Assembly (NCBI GenBank): GCA_038961845.1
Contig: CP152408.1
Coordinates: forward strand, 3,038,001-3,102,000
Origin: Xylophilus sp. GW821-FHT01B05
Lineage (GTDB): Bacteria; Pseudomonadota; Gammaproteobacteria; Burkholderiales; Burkholderiaceae_C
Direction of reading: 5' to 3'
DNA: 64,000 nt
The notes under the pieces are model-generated. The model saw nothing but the letters and a program-made list of their open reading frames with translations. It was not told the origin of the DNA and did not search any database. Numbering within the stretch: position 1 is the stretch's first letter; each line of letters begins with the position of its first letter. This document shows, one piece after another, positions 26,212 through 35,205 of this stretch. The translations under genes and the position numbers were made by a program.

Positions 26212-29200
26212 ATGTTTGAAAAGATCGTTAGGGCCTCGCTGGCCCATCGCCTGTTCGTCGTGTTGGCGGCCCTGGTGCTGCTGGCGGCGGGGGCTTTTAC
26301 GCTCACGCGCATGCCGGTGGACGTGTTCCCCGACCTGAACAAGCCCACCGTCACGCTGCAGGCAGAGGCCGGCGGCATGGCGCCGGAAGAGATCGAGCAG
26401 CTCATCACCTTCCCACTGGAAACCGCCATGGGCGGGCTGCCGGGGGTGGAGTCGATCCGCTCGGTATCCAGCGTGGGGCTGTCCTTTGTCTACGTGACCT
26501 TTAACTGGGACACCGACATCTACCGCGCGCGGCAACTGGTGTCCGAGCGCCTGGCCGTGGTGCGCGAGCAATTGCCGCCCGGCGTGCAGCACGTGGGCAT
26601 GGGCCCGGTGAGTTCGGTCATGGGAGAAATCATGCTGCTGGCCTTGCCGATAGACCCGCAAAAGATCAGCCCCATGGCCGTGCGCGAGGTGGCGGACTTT
26701 GTCATCCGCCCGCGCCTGCTGACCATCCCCGGCGTGGCGCAGGTGGTGCCCATCGGCGGCGAGGTACGCCAGTACCAGGTGCAGCCCGACACCGCGCGCA
26801 TGGCCGCGCTGGGCGTCACGCTAGAGAACCTTGCGCAGGCGCTGCAGGGCTTCTCGGCCAACACCAGCGGCGGCTTTCTGGAGCTGAACGCGCGCGAGTA
26901 CCTGATCCGCAACATCGGCCGCACCACGCGGCTGGAAGACCTGCAGCGCCTGCCCGTGGCCTGGAAAGGTGCGGACGGCCAGCAACGCGCCATCCAGCTG
27001 CAGCAGGTGGCCAACGTGGTCTTTGCGCCCGCCATACGGCGCGGCGACGCCGGCTTTAACGGCGCGCCGGCAGTAGTGCTGGGCGTGCAGAAGCAGCCCG
27101 CCGCCGACACCGTGGCGCTGACCCGGCAGATCGAGGCCGCCCTGGCCGAGCTGCAGCCCGGCCTGCCCGCCGGCATGGGCGCGCCGGTGGTGACCATGCG
27201 CCAGGCCAGCTTCATCGAGGCATCGGTCGGCACGCTGCAGGGCAAGCTCATGACCGCCGCCGTGGTGGTGGCCGTGGTGCTGTACTTCTTCATGCAGAAC
27301 CTGCGCACCACGCTGATATCGCTGGCGGCAATCCCGCTGTCGATATTGGCGACGGTGCTGGTGTTTCGCTACCTGGGCCTGTCGATCAACACCATGACGC
27401 TGGGCGGCCTGACCATCGCCCTGGGCGAGCTGGTGGACGACGCCGTGGTGGGCGTGGAGAACATCGTGCGCCGCATGAAAGAGCAGCGCCAGGCCGAGGG
27501 CCGCCGCGCCACCGCTGGCGAAACCCTGGCGCTGGTGGCGCGCGCCACGCTGGAGGTGCGATCAGGCATCGTCTACGCCACCGCCATCACCGTGCTGGTG
27601 CTGCTGCCGCTGTTCTTCCTGCCGGGCATCGAAGGGCGGCTGATGCAGCCGCTGGCGGTGGCCTACATCGTGTCGCTGCTGGCGTCGATGATCGTCTCGG
27701 TCACCGTCACGCCGGTGCTGGCCTGCTGGCTGCTGCCGGGCCTGAAGAACCTGGACCACGGCGACACCCGCGTGCAGGCCTGGACCAAGGCGCGCTACGC
27801 CGCGCTGCTGGCCGGCGTGCTGCGCCGGCCCGCGCCCTGGGTGGCGGCTGCGGGCGTGGCGGTGCTGGTGGCGGCGGCCTCGGTGCCCTTCTTCCCGACC
27901 ACCTTTCTGCCGCCCTTTAATGAGGGCACGGCCCTGGTCGGGCTGCGGCTGGCGCCGGGCACCACGCTGGCCGAGTCGACCCGCATCGGCGCCCTGGCCG
28001 AGCAGGCCGTGCGCGGCGTGCCAGAGGTAGAGCACGTAGGCCGCCGCTCGGGCCGCGCCGAGCTGGACGAGCATGCCGAGGGCGTGCACGTGTCCGAGCT
28101 GGACGTAAAGCTGCGCCGCAGCGATCGCCCGCTGGAAGCCGTCTACGCCGACCTGCGCAGCCGCATCGCCGGCCTGCCCGGCGCCAAGGGAATAGGCCAG
28201 CCGATCAGCCACCGCATCGACCACATGCTGTCGGGCGTGCGCTCGCAGATCGCGGTAAAGCTGTTTGGCGACGACCTCGACACCCTGCGCGGCCAGGCCG
28301 AGGCGCTGCGCCAGCGCCTGGCCGCCATCCCCGGCATTGCAGATCTTGAGGTCGAGAAGCAGGTGCTGACGCCGCAGATCCAGGTGCGCGTGGACTACGA
28401 CCGCGCGCTGGGCTACGGCATCGCCCCCGCGCAGCTGCTGCGCGAGCTGCAAATGCTGGTCGATGGCGAACGCGTCACCCAGGTGGTGGAAGGCGCGCGC
28501 CGCTTCTGGCTGGTGCTGCGCCTGCCCGAGGGCGCGCGCGGCATGGAGGGCCTGCGCGGCCTGGTGATAGCCACGCCCGGCGGCCGCGTGCCGCTGGCGC
28601 AGCTGGCCAGCATCGAAGAGGCCGACGGCCCGAACCAGATCAGCCGCGACGACGGCCGCCGGCGCATCGTCGTCTCGGCCAACGTGCAGGGCCGCGCGCT
28701 GAGCGACGTGGTGGCCGATATCCGCGCCGTGGTGGCAGATGCCCAACTGCCGCAGGGCTACTTCATCACCCTGGGCGGGCAGTTCCAGGCGCAGGAGCAG
28801 GCCTCGCGGCTGATCGGGCTGCTGTCGCTGGGCTCGGTCGCGCTGATCTTTTTGATCCTGTACTCGCGCTACCGATCCGGCGTGCTGGCGGCGGTGATCA
28901 TGGCCAACATCCCGCTGGCGCTGGTGGGCGCGGTCGCGGGGCTGTGGCTGTCAGGGCAGCCGCTGTCGGTGGCGGCGCTGGTGGGCTTTATCACGCTGGC
29001 CGGCATCGCGGTGCGCAACGGCATCCTGAAGGTATCGCACTACGCCAACCTGTGCGCGCTGGAGGGCCAAGCCTTCGGCACGCCCATGCTGCTGCGCGGC
29101 TCGCAAGAGCGCCTGACGCCGGTGCTGATGACCGCGCTGGTGGCGGCATTGGCCCTGGCCCCGCTGCTGTTCGAGGCCGAGCGGCCCGGCACCGAAATCC

Positions 29201-29343
29201 TCTACCCGGTGGCGGTGGTGATCTTCTCGGGCCTGATCACCTCGACCCTGCTCGACGCCTTCCTCACCCCCGCCCTGGTAGCGCTGTGGGGCCGCCGGCC
29301 TATCGAGGCACTGGCGGCCGGGCGGCAGCAAGAGGCGTTTTGA
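26212..29343 (+). CDS. czcA: Heavy-metal RND efflux pump, CzcA/CusA family
   Basis: The inner-membrane proton-driven pump of the tripartite system. It has 1,043 residues, two halves each with a large periplasmic loop, and twelve membrane helices. The N-terminus ([20 protein letters not shown]) and the [18 protein letters not shown] block are family hallmarks. The helix-4 charge-relay motif is [15 protein letters not shown] (residues 403-417, Asp409/Asp410). This differs from the DFG..VD motif of zinc/cobalt pumps and from the CusA motif, so the exported ion cannot be fixed from it. It begins 4 nt after czcB. Confidence 0.9.
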   Translation: MFEKIVRASLAHRLFVVLAALVLLAAGAFTLTRMPVDVFPDLNKPTVTLQAEAGGMAPEEIEQLITFPLETAMGGLPGVESIRSVSSVGLSFVYVTFNWDTDIYRARQLVSERLAVVREQLPPGVQHVGMGPVSSVMGEIMLLALPIDPQKISPMAVREVADFVIRPRLLTIPGVAQVVPIGGEVRQYQVQPDTARMAALGVTLENLAQALQGFSANTSGGFLELNAREYLIRNIGRTTRLEDLQRLPVAWKGADGQQRAIQLQQVANVVFAPAIRRGDAGFNGAPAVVLGVQKQPAADTVALTRQIEAALAELQPGLPAGMGAPVVTMRQASFIEASVGTLQGKLMTAAVVVAVVLYFFMQNLRTTLISLAAIPLSILATVLVFRYLGLSINTMTLGGLTIALGELVDDAVVGVENIVRRMKEQRQAEGRRATAGETLALVARATLEVRSGIVYATAITVLVLLPLFFLPGIEGRLMQPLAVAYIVSLLASMIVSVTVTPVLACWLLPGLKNLDHGDTRVQAWTKARYAALLAGVLRRPAPWVAAAGVAVLVAAASVPFFPTTFLPPFNEGTALVGLRLAPGTTLAESTRIGALAEQAVRGVPEVEHVGRRSGRAELDEHAEGVHVSELDVKLRRSDRPLEAVYADLRSRIAGLPGAKGIGQPISHRIDHMLSGVRSQIAVKLFGDDLDTLRGQAEALRQRLAAIPGIADLEVEKQVLTPQIQVRVDYDRALGYGIAPAQLLRELQMLVDGERVTQVVEGARRFWLVLRLPEGARGMEGLRGLVIATPGGRVPLAQLASIEEADGPNQISRDDGRRRIVVSANVQGRALSDVVADIRAVVADAQLPQGYFITLGGQFQAQEQASRLIGLLSLGSVALIFLILYSRYRSGVLAAVIMANIPLALVGAVAGLWLSGQPLSVAALVGFITLAGIAVRNGILKVSHYANLCALEGQAFGTPMLLRGSQERLTPVLMTALVAALALAPLLFEAERPGTEILYPVAVVIFSGLITSTLLDAFLTPALVALWGRRPIEALAAGRQQEAF

Positions 29344-29356
29344 TGCCGGATATGGC

Positions 29357-29460
29357 GCTATCCAATAGATAGCTTATTGCCGGCGTGCCTCCTGCACTTC
29401 AGGCCCATAAGCACCTGAAGTGCAATCAGCACGCCGGCATGCAGCTATATTTTATGTAGC
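29357..29460. repeat. Composite 104-bp inverted repeat after czcA, probable two-way terminator
   Basis: Nested perfect arms are seen: GCCGGCGTGC (29379) with GCACGCCGGC (29429), and inside them TGCACTTCAGG (29393) with CCTGAAGTGCA (29414). The outer ends (GCTATCCAATAGATAGCT, and reversed GCTACATAAAATATAGCT) match the end of repeat family 1 in opposite orientations, like two copies head to head. It lies between the convergent stops of czcA and the cupin gene. Confidence 0.75.
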
Positions 29461-29478
29461 ACGCAATTGCAGCCCCAT

Positions 29479-29949
29479 TTAGCGGGCCGGTTCGAACTCG
29501 TCGTTCTCAGACACCATGGGAATGTAGACACGCACCCATTCCTTGTCGGCGGAGAGCATCTTCCAGCTGTGGCCTGCGCCTTCGGTGTCCTCTGCCAGCA
29601 GCACGGTGCCCGGCGCGAGGCGGAAGGTGGAGCCGTCGCTGACCTGGAACTCCAGCTCGCCCTTGAGCGGGATCACATATTGCCGCCGGGGCGCCGGGTG
29701 CACGCTCTGCTCCCAGGCCTCCACCGAATTGCTCAGCCAGAACTGCTGGCTCTGGATCTTGTGCAGCGCCGGCACGGTGCCGCGCACAAAGACCGCCCGC
29801 TTGTCCGGGGTGTTGTACAGCTTGATCGCGGGAATCCGCGCTGCTTCCTCTGCGGCCGCGCCACTGGCGGCGGCACAGCCCAGCAAGGCCACGGCCAGTG
29901 CCCGGCCGATCAGGGGAGCGAACGATTTGCTCAGTGATTTCATATCCAT
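29479..29949 (-). CDS. Exported cupin-domain protein
   Basis: A 156-residue periplasmic protein. The signal peptide ends near AAASGAAAEE. The rest is a single cupin barrel (QYVIPLKGELEFQVSDGSTFRLAPGTVLLAEDTEGAGHSW reads as the two cupin motifs) that keeps few of the usual metal-binding His residues. The substrate is unknown. It is transcribed away from the copper module and toward czcA. A second ATG two codons downstream (29943) is an equally plausible start. Confidence 0.78.
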   Translation of the reverse strand: MDMKSLSKSFAPLIGRALAVALLGCAAASGAAAEEAARIPAIKLYNTPDKRAVFVRGTVPALHKIQSQQFWLSNSVEAWEQSVHPAPRRQYVIPLKGELEFQVSDGSTFRLAPGTVLLAEDTEGAGHSWKMLSADKEWVRVYIPMVSENDEFEPAR

Positions 29950-30117
29950 TTTTCTTTCATTTCTGCTGTGAAACCGCTGGGGAAGTGATGGGCGTGGATG
30001 CCCCCTCCATCGGGTCGGGCATTCTAGGCAGAAATCCTAGGGTTTACCCTTGGGTTGCACAGTCTTTCAAAAGCCAGGCTAGCGAGCCCCCCAAGCCGCA
30101 GGACTATCATTGCCGCC

Positions 30118-30453
30118 ATGCGCCGCGGCATATTTCTCATCCTCATCATGCTGATGGCCCTGCGCGGCCTCACGAGCGGCGCCATGGCGGCCAGCATGCC
30201 GCCCATGGACCATATGGACCACGGCGACCACGGCGCCGCCCATGCCATGCAGGCGGCCCACACGGCCAGCGAAGACGGCCATGCGCACACCGATTGCGGC
30301 GACTGCCAGGTCTGCCACTCCGCCTGGCTCACGGCCGACCTGGCCGTGCCCAGCGCCCCGCCGCTGCCGCATGCAGCCCCCGTGACCGGCCGCGCGGCCT
30401 TTGCCAGCGCGGATCTGGCACGGCAGATCAAACCCCCGATTCTCCGGACCTGA
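30118..30453 (+). CDS. Small exported His/Met/Cys-rich protein at the head of the copper module
   Basis: A 111-residue protein with a signal peptide (MRRGIFLILIMLMALRGLTS). The mature part has MPPMDHMDHGDHGAAHAMQ and HTDCGDCQVCHSAW, which look like soft-metal ligands. It resembles the small CopL/DUF2946-type proteins found beside copper oxidases, but I cannot assign a family firmly. The frame opens earlier at 30055; the ATG at 30118 gives the signal peptide. A copper-binding or sensing role is inferred from composition and neighbours. Confidence 0.68.
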   Translation: MRRGIFLILIMLMALRGLTSGAMAASMPPMDHMDHGDHGAAHAMQAAHTASEDGHAHTDCGDCQVCHSAWLTADLAVPSAPPLPHAAPVTGRAAFASADLARQIKPPILRT

Positions 30454-30534
30454 CGCCCGTGGTGCGTCCGCCAGCAGCCTGTTAACTCGGGCTGCCGGCG
30501 GTCGCGTTCTTGGTCTCGTTCGGAGTCTCCCCTC

Positions 30535-30798
30535 ATGTTTTCGCATTGTTTCCGCGCGTGCCTGCTGGGCACGTTGGCGGCAGCCGCTGGTATGGCCTGG
30601 GCGCAAGCACCCCAGGTCGCCCGGCCTGATACGCCCGTGCCGCCGCCCCGCTATGCCTCCGCCTTCGCCGGCCAACCCAAGGGCGTAGCAAGCACCAGCA
30701 CCGACTGGCGCGCCGCCAATGCGGCCGCCGCCGCAGAAGCCGGCAAAGGCACGCACAGCGCCCCGCAACAGCAGCACAAGCACAAGGAGGCGCCATGA
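30535..30798 (+). CDS. Small exported protein of the copper module, unknown function
   Basis: An 87-residue protein with a signal peptide (to about AGMAWAQAP). The short mature part contains RYASAFAGQPKGVASTSTDW and ends in a His/Lys/Gln-rich tail (APQQQHKHKEAP). No domain is recognised. Its stop overlaps the ATG of the TolC-type lipoprotein gene (ATGA), so it belongs to that operon. The tail could bind metal, but that is inference. Confidence 0.72.
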   Translation: MFSHCFRACLLGTLAAAAGMAWAQAPQVARPDTPVPPPRYASAFAGQPKGVASTSTDWRAANAAAAAEAGKGTHSAPQQQHKHKEAP

Positions 30799-32201
30799 GC
30801 GCCCGCCTTGCCGCCCTGGCGGCACTGTTGCTGCTGGCCGGCTGCACCAGCGTGGCGCCCGACGGCCTGCGCGGCGAGGTCAGCGCCCTGGCCCAAGGCC
30901 GCACCGGCGTCGATCTGGCCTTGCCAGCGCCCGGCGCCGCGTCCGCTGACGCCGTCGCAGCCCTGCTGCAAGCCCCGCTCACCCAGGATGCCGCCGTGCG
31001 CATCGCCCTGCTGCAAAGCCCGGCGCTGCAAGGCTCGCTGGCCACGCTGGGCATTGCCGACGCAGAGCGGGTCCAGGCGGCCACCCTGCCCAATCCGGGC
31101 TTTGCGATCGGCCGCCTCACCGAAGGCAGCGAGCGCGAGATCGAACGCAGCCTGAGCTTCAGCCTGCTGGGCCTGCTCACCCTGCCCTGGCGCGCCGACG
31201 TGGCAAGCCGGCAACTGCAGGTGGCCAAGCTCCAGGCCGCGCAAGACGTGGTGCGGTTGGCAGCAAACGTGCGCCGCGCCTGGGTGCGCGCGGTGGCCGC
31301 CGGACAATCGGCCACAGCCGCAGAGCGCATGCAGCAGGCCAGCGCGGCCGGCGCAGAACTGGCGCAGCGCATGGCCCGCGTCGGCAACTGGAGCACGCTG
31401 CAGCAGTCGCGCGAGCAACTGGCACTGGCCGAAAGCACGGCCCAGTTGGCCCGTGCGCGGCAGGCCGCCACGCGCGAGCGCGAGGCACTTGCCCAACTGC
31501 TGGGCCTGTGGGGCACCCAGGCCGGCTACCGGCTGCCCGAGCGCCTGCCCGAACTGCCCGCACCCGACGCCCTGCCCGATGGCGCGGCAGTGGAAGCCAC
31601 CGCGCTGCGCGAGCGCCTGGACGTGCGCCTGGCGCTGGAGCGCAGCCAGCAGACCGCCCGCGCGCTGGGCCTGACACGCGCCACGGCCTATGTGAGCGAC
31701 CTGGACATCGGCTATGTGCGCAACTCCCGCTTCGACGATGCCGACGGCGCCCGCAGCACCAAACGCGGCTGGGAGCTGGCCCTGCCGATCCCGCTGTTCG
31801 ATTGGGGCCAGGCACGCACCGCACGCGCCCGCAGCCTTTACCTGCAAAGCACGGCCCAGGTCGAAGAGGCGGCGGTGCGCGCCCGCAGCGAGGCCCGCAG
31901 CCATTGGCTGGCCTGGCGTACGGCCTATGACCTGGCACGCCACTACCGCGACGAGGTCGTGCCCCTGCGCAGCCACATCACGGATGAAACCGTGCTGCGC
32001 TACAACGGCATGCTGGCCAGCGTCTGGGAGCTGCTGGCCGAGGCCCGCGCCAGCCTGGCCGCAGTCGACGCCACTACCGCCGCCGAGCGCGACTTCTGGC
32101 TCGCCGACACCGATCTGCGCCAGGCCCTCACCGGCGGCTCGCCCGGCGCCGCCACCACGCTGGCCGCCGCCGCGCCCTCTGCCCCCACACAAGGCCACTG
32201 A
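30795..32201 (+). CDS. TolC-family outer-membrane lipoprotein of the copper module
   Basis: A 468-residue outer-membrane efflux protein with a lipoprotein signal (LLLLAGCTS, Cys at about residue 16). Two OEP helical repeats follow. No RND pump or adaptor gene lies beside it. It may serve the Czc-type pump upstream or act with the multicopper oxidase in copper removal; this pairing of a TolC protein with a copper oxidase recurs in Burkholderiales. It ends 1 nt before the oxidase ATG. Confidence 0.85.
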   Translation: MSARLAALAALLLLAGCTSVAPDGLRGEVSALAQGRTGVDLALPAPGAASADAVAALLQAPLTQDAAVRIALLQSPALQGSLATLGIADAERVQAATLPNPGFAIGRLTEGSEREIERSLSFSLLGLLTLPWRADVASRQLQVAKLQAAQDVVRLAANVRRAWVRAVAAGQSATAAERMQQASAAGAELAQRMARVGNWSTLQQSREQLALAESTAQLARARQAATREREALAQLLGLWGTQAGYRLPERLPELPAPDALPDGAAVEATALRERLDVRLALERSQQTARALGLTRATAYVSDLDIGYVRNSRFDDADGARSTKRGWELALPIPLFDWGQARTARARSLYLQSTAQVEEAAVRARSEARSHWLAWRTAYDLARHYRDEVVPLRSHITDETVLRYNGMLASVWELLAEARASLAAVDATTAAERDFWLADTDLRQALTGGSPGAATTLAAAAPSAPTQGH

Positions 32202-32202
32202 C

Positions 32203-33576
32203 ATGAATCGCCGCAATTTCTTTGCCGGTGCGGCCACCGCCGTGGCGGCTTCCACCGTCGCCCGCTCGGCCCTGGGCGCGCTGCCCGAGCCGGCCAGCCA
32301 GGCATCCGCCGCCACCGCCGCCCCGCTGGCCGCCGCCCACGGCCAGCGCTACACGCCGGTTGTCACCTTGAACGGCTGGACCCTGCCCTGGCGCATGAAC
32401 GCCGGTGTTAAAGAGTTTCACCTGGTGGCTGAGCCGGTCGTGCGCGAGCTGGCCCCCGGCATGCAGGTCAACATGTGGGGCTACAACGGCCAGAGCCCGG
32501 GCCCGACCATCGAGGTGGTAGAGGGCGATCGGGTGCGCATCTTCGTCACCAACCGCCTGCCCGAGCACACCACCGTGCACTGGCACGGCCAGCGCCTGCC
32601 CAACGGCATGGACGGCGTCGGCGGCCTCACGCAGCCGCACATCCCCGTGGGCAAGACCTTTGTCTACGAGTTCACCGCGCGTCGGCCCGGCACCTTCATG
32701 TACCACCCGCATGCCGATGAAATGGTGCAAATGGCCATGGGCATGATGGGCTTCTGGGTCACCCACCCCAAGGGCGCGCACCCGCAGATCGCGCCGGTGC
32801 AGCGCGACTTCTGCTTTCTGCTCGGCGCCTTCGACGTAGACCCGGGCAGCCGCACGCCCAAGGTCAACACCATGACCGACTTCAACCTGTGGACCTGGAA
32901 CAGCCGCGTCTTCCCCGGCATAGACACGCTCAACGTGCGCCAGGGCGACCGCGTGCGCATACGCGTGGGCAACCTGACCATGACCAACCACCCGATCCAC
33001 CTGCACGGCCATGAGTTCACGGTCACCGGCACCGACGGCGGCCCGGTGCCGCAAGGCGCGCGCTGGCCCGAGGTCACCACCGACGTCGCCGTGGGCCAGA
33101 TGCGCCAGATCGAGTTCATCGCCGACGAGGAAGGCGACTGGGCCATCCATTGCCACAAGAGCCACCACGCCATGAACGCCATGGGCCACGACGTGCCCAC
33201 CATGATCGGCGTGCCGCACAAGGACCTGACCGACAAGATCCGCCAGATCGTGCCCGACTACATGGCCATGGGCGCCACCGGCATGGCCGAGATGGGCAGC
33301 ATGGAAATGCCGCTGCCCGACAACACCCTGCCCATGATGTCCGGCCAGGGCCCGTTTGGCCCGCTGGAGATGGGCGGCATGTTCAGCGTGCTCAAGGTGC
33401 GCCGCGACCAACCGCCCGGCGACTACCGCGACCCAGGCCCGTTCCGCCACCCGCCCGGCAGCGTGGCCTACGCCTATGAAGGCGCCCCGCCGCCCGCGCC
33501 ACGCAAGGCGCCCGCTGCTACCGATGGCGCCGCGCCCTCCGTGCGCAAGCCCGCCGACCCACACGCCCACCATTGA
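32203..33576 (+). CDS. Tat-exported multicopper oxidase
   Basis: A periplasmic cuprous or metallo-oxidase of 457 residues. The signal MNRRNFFAGAATAVAAS carries a twin-arginine motif, which fits export after cofactor folding. Copper ligands appear as HWH (126-128), HPH (168-170), HPIHLHGH (263-270) and HCHKSHHAM (316-324), so the type 1, 2 and 3 sites look complete. The C-terminus is Met-rich (GAMGMAEMG-like repeats around residues 355-375), as in copper-tolerance oxidases. The last residues are His-rich (DPHAHH). The frame is open upstream but the ATG at 32203 gives the Tat signal. Confidence 0.92.
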   Translation: MNRRNFFAGAATAVAASTVARSALGALPEPASQASAATAAPLAAAHGQRYTPVVTLNGWTLPWRMNAGVKEFHLVAEPVVRELAPGMQVNMWGYNGQSPGPTIEVVEGDRVRIFVTNRLPEHTTVHWHGQRLPNGMDGVGGLTQPHIPVGKTFVYEFTARRPGTFMYHPHADEMVQMAMGMMGFWVTHPKGAHPQIAPVQRDFCFLLGAFDVDPGSRTPKVNTMTDFNLWTWNSRVFPGIDTLNVRQGDRVRIRVGNLTMTNHPIHLHGHEFTVTGTDGGPVPQGARWPEVTTDVAVGQMRQIEFIADEEGDWAIHCHKSHHAMNAMGHDVPTMIGVPHKDLTDKIRQIVPDYMAMGATGMAEMGSMEMPLPDNTLPMMSGQGPFGPLEMGGMFSVLKVRRDQPPGDYRDPGPFRHPPGSVAYAYEGAPPPAPRKAPAATDGAAPSVRKPADPHAHH

Positions 33577-33596
33577 TCGAAGAAGGAGTTCCCGCC

Positions 33597-33887
33597 ATGA
33601 AGAAACTGCTCACCCCCTTGCTCGCAGCCCTGCTCGCCGCCAGCGCCTTCGCCCAGGCCCCGCTGCCGCAGGTAGAGGCCGAAGTGCGCAAGGTAGATTC
33701 CAGTGCACAAAAGATCACGCTGCGCCACGGCCAGATCGACAACCTCGACATGGCGGCCATGACCATGGTCTTCCGCGTGCAGGATCCGGCGCTGCTAGAT
33801 CAGTTCAAGACCGGCGACAAGGTGCGCTTCACCGCCGACCGCATCAACGGCGCGCTCACCGTGCTGTCGATAGCGCCAGCAAACTAA
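33597..33887 (+). CDS. CusF-like periplasmic copper-binding protein
   Basis: A 96-residue protein with a signal peptide (MKKLLTPLLAALLAASAFAQ) and a CusF-type OB fold. The metal site reads TLRHGQIDNLDMAAMTMVF, with His44, Met55 and Met57 conserved. The CusF tryptophan is replaced by Met52, as in many CusF relatives outside E. coli. An AGGAG site precedes the ATG at 33597. It would bring Cu(I) to an efflux complex or to the oxidase. Its stop codon overlaps the convergent dadA-like stop. Confidence 0.88.
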   Translation: MKKLLTPLLAALLAASAFAQAPLPQVEAEVRKVDSSAQKITLRHGQIDNLDMAAMTMVFRVQDPALLDQFKTGDKVRFTADRINGALTVLSIAPAN

Positions 33888-35164
33888 AAGCGTGCCGGGT
33901 CAAACGGCGCCAGCGCCGTCTCAGGCGTGCCGCCCGCCAGCAACTGCGCCACCAGCCGCCCGGTGCGCGCCGACCCGCCCAGGCCCACGTGGCCGTGGCC
34001 AAAGGCCAGCACCACGTCAGTGCTGGCGCCTGCCGGGCCTATGCAGGGCAGGCCATCCGGCATGCTGGGCCGGTGCCCCAGCCATTGCTGCGCCTCAGCC
34101 TCGGGCGCCAGCGTGGGGAACATGGACTGCAGGTGGCGCAGCAATATCTGCGCACGCCGCCAGTCGGGCGCGGCCTGCAGCCCGCCAATCTCGACCTGGC
34201 CCGCCGCGCGCAGGCCGCCATCCATCCAGTGCACGATGAGCTTGCCGTCCGTTGCCATCATGGGCGTGCGCGGGCCCACCTCGGCGCCTGGCACCACCAC
34301 GTGGTAGCCGCGCTCCGTCTCTAGCGGCACCGGCGATCCCGCCGCGGCGGCCAGCGGCCCCGAGCGCGCGCCAGCGCAGATGGCAGCGCCATCGCAGGCA
34401 ATCTCGCCGGCATCGGTCAGCACCGCACGCAAGCGGCCGCCCTCAATGCGAAAGCCCGTGGCCCGCGCCGCAACGCGCTGCGCACCGGCATCCAGCGCAT
34501 GCTGCGCCAGCGCGGCCACATAGGCGCCCGGGTTGCGGCAATGGCCCGCCTCGGCCACGAAGATGCCCAGCGTGTAGCGCGGGTCCAGGTCTGGCTCGCG
34601 GCGGCGCAGCTCGGCCGCGTCCCACTCCTCCCAGCGCACACCGACGCGCGCCCGCACACGCCAGCCCAGCGCGTCGCCTTCCAGCTCTTCGCGCGAGCGG
34701 TACACATGCAGCAGGCCGCGCTGCTCGATCAGCTGCGGCACACCGGCCTCGGCCGCCAGCCGCTGGTGCAGCGCCGGGGCGTCGCCCAGCAGCGTGCGCA
34801 GCACCTCGGCCGTGCGCTGCACGCGCGCTTCGGTCCAGCCCGATGCCAGATAGCGCAGCAGCCATGGCAAGGCGCGCGGCAGGTAGCGCCAGCGCACCGC
34901 CAGCGGCCCCAGCGGGTCGGCCAGCCAGCCCGGCACCTTGCGCCAGGCACCTGGCAGCGCGGGCGGTATCACCGAATGCGAAGACAGCCAGCCCGCATTG
35001 CCATAACTGGTCGCCTGCGTGCCGCCGGGCTCGCCCGGCTCAACCACGGTCACCCGCAGGCCGGCGCGCAGGCACTCAATGGCCGTGGCGCTGCCGACCG
35101 CACCCGCGCCAATGACCACGACGTGGCGCGCAGCGTCGCCAGGGAAACTTCTTGCTACTGTCAT
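33884..35164 (-). CDS. FAD-dependent D-amino-acid dehydrogenase-like oxidoreductase (DadA family)
   Basis: A DAO-fold FAD enzyme of 426 residues that would deaminate D-amino acids or related amines at the membrane. The dinucleotide-binding motif is VVVIGAGAVGSATAIECL, with the acidic ribose ligand in VVEPGEPGG. A C-terminal GHGHVGLGGSARTG block is typical of DadA. The frame extends to 35218, but the ATG at 35164 gives a normal N-terminus. It is divergent from the P1 peptidase gene with 41 nt between starts. Confidence 0.85.
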   Translation of the reverse strand: MTVARSFPGDAARHVVVIGAGAVGSATAIECLRAGLRVTVVEPGEPGGTQATSYGNAGWLSSHSVIPPALPGAWRKVPGWLADPLGPLAVRWRYLPRALPWLLRYLASGWTEARVQRTAEVLRTLLGDAPALHQRLAAEAGVPQLIEQRGLLHVYRSREELEGDALGWRVRARVGVRWEEWDAAELRRREPDLDPRYTLGIFVAEAGHCRNPGAYVAALAQHALDAGAQRVAARATGFRIEGGRLRAVLTDAGEIACDGAAICAGARSGPLAAAAGSPVPLETERGYHVVVPGAEVGPRTPMMATDGKLIVHWMDGGLRAAGQVEIGGLQAAPDWRRAQILLRHLQSMFPTLAPEAEAQQWLGHRPSMPDGLPCIGPAGASTDVVLAFGHGHVGLGGSARTGRLVAQLLAGGTPETALAPFDPARF

Positions 35165-35205
35165 GCGGCCGTATGGTACCGAGGGCGCGCCCATAATCAG
35201 CCGCC

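Noticed and set aside
27562..28746. A 394-codon open frame on the minus strand through czcA
   Set aside because: A shadow of the RND pump gene, with repetitive composition and no motif.
29950..30117. Possible copper-responsive operator before the copper module (TCCTAGGGTTTACCC region)
   Set aside because: The small palindrome CCTAGG and nearby TTGCAC do not match a CueR or CopR site well enough to call.
35161..35205. CATAAT hexamer before the P1 peptidase gene as a promoter
   Set aside because: It is only 9 nt from the ATG and has no convincing -35 element.
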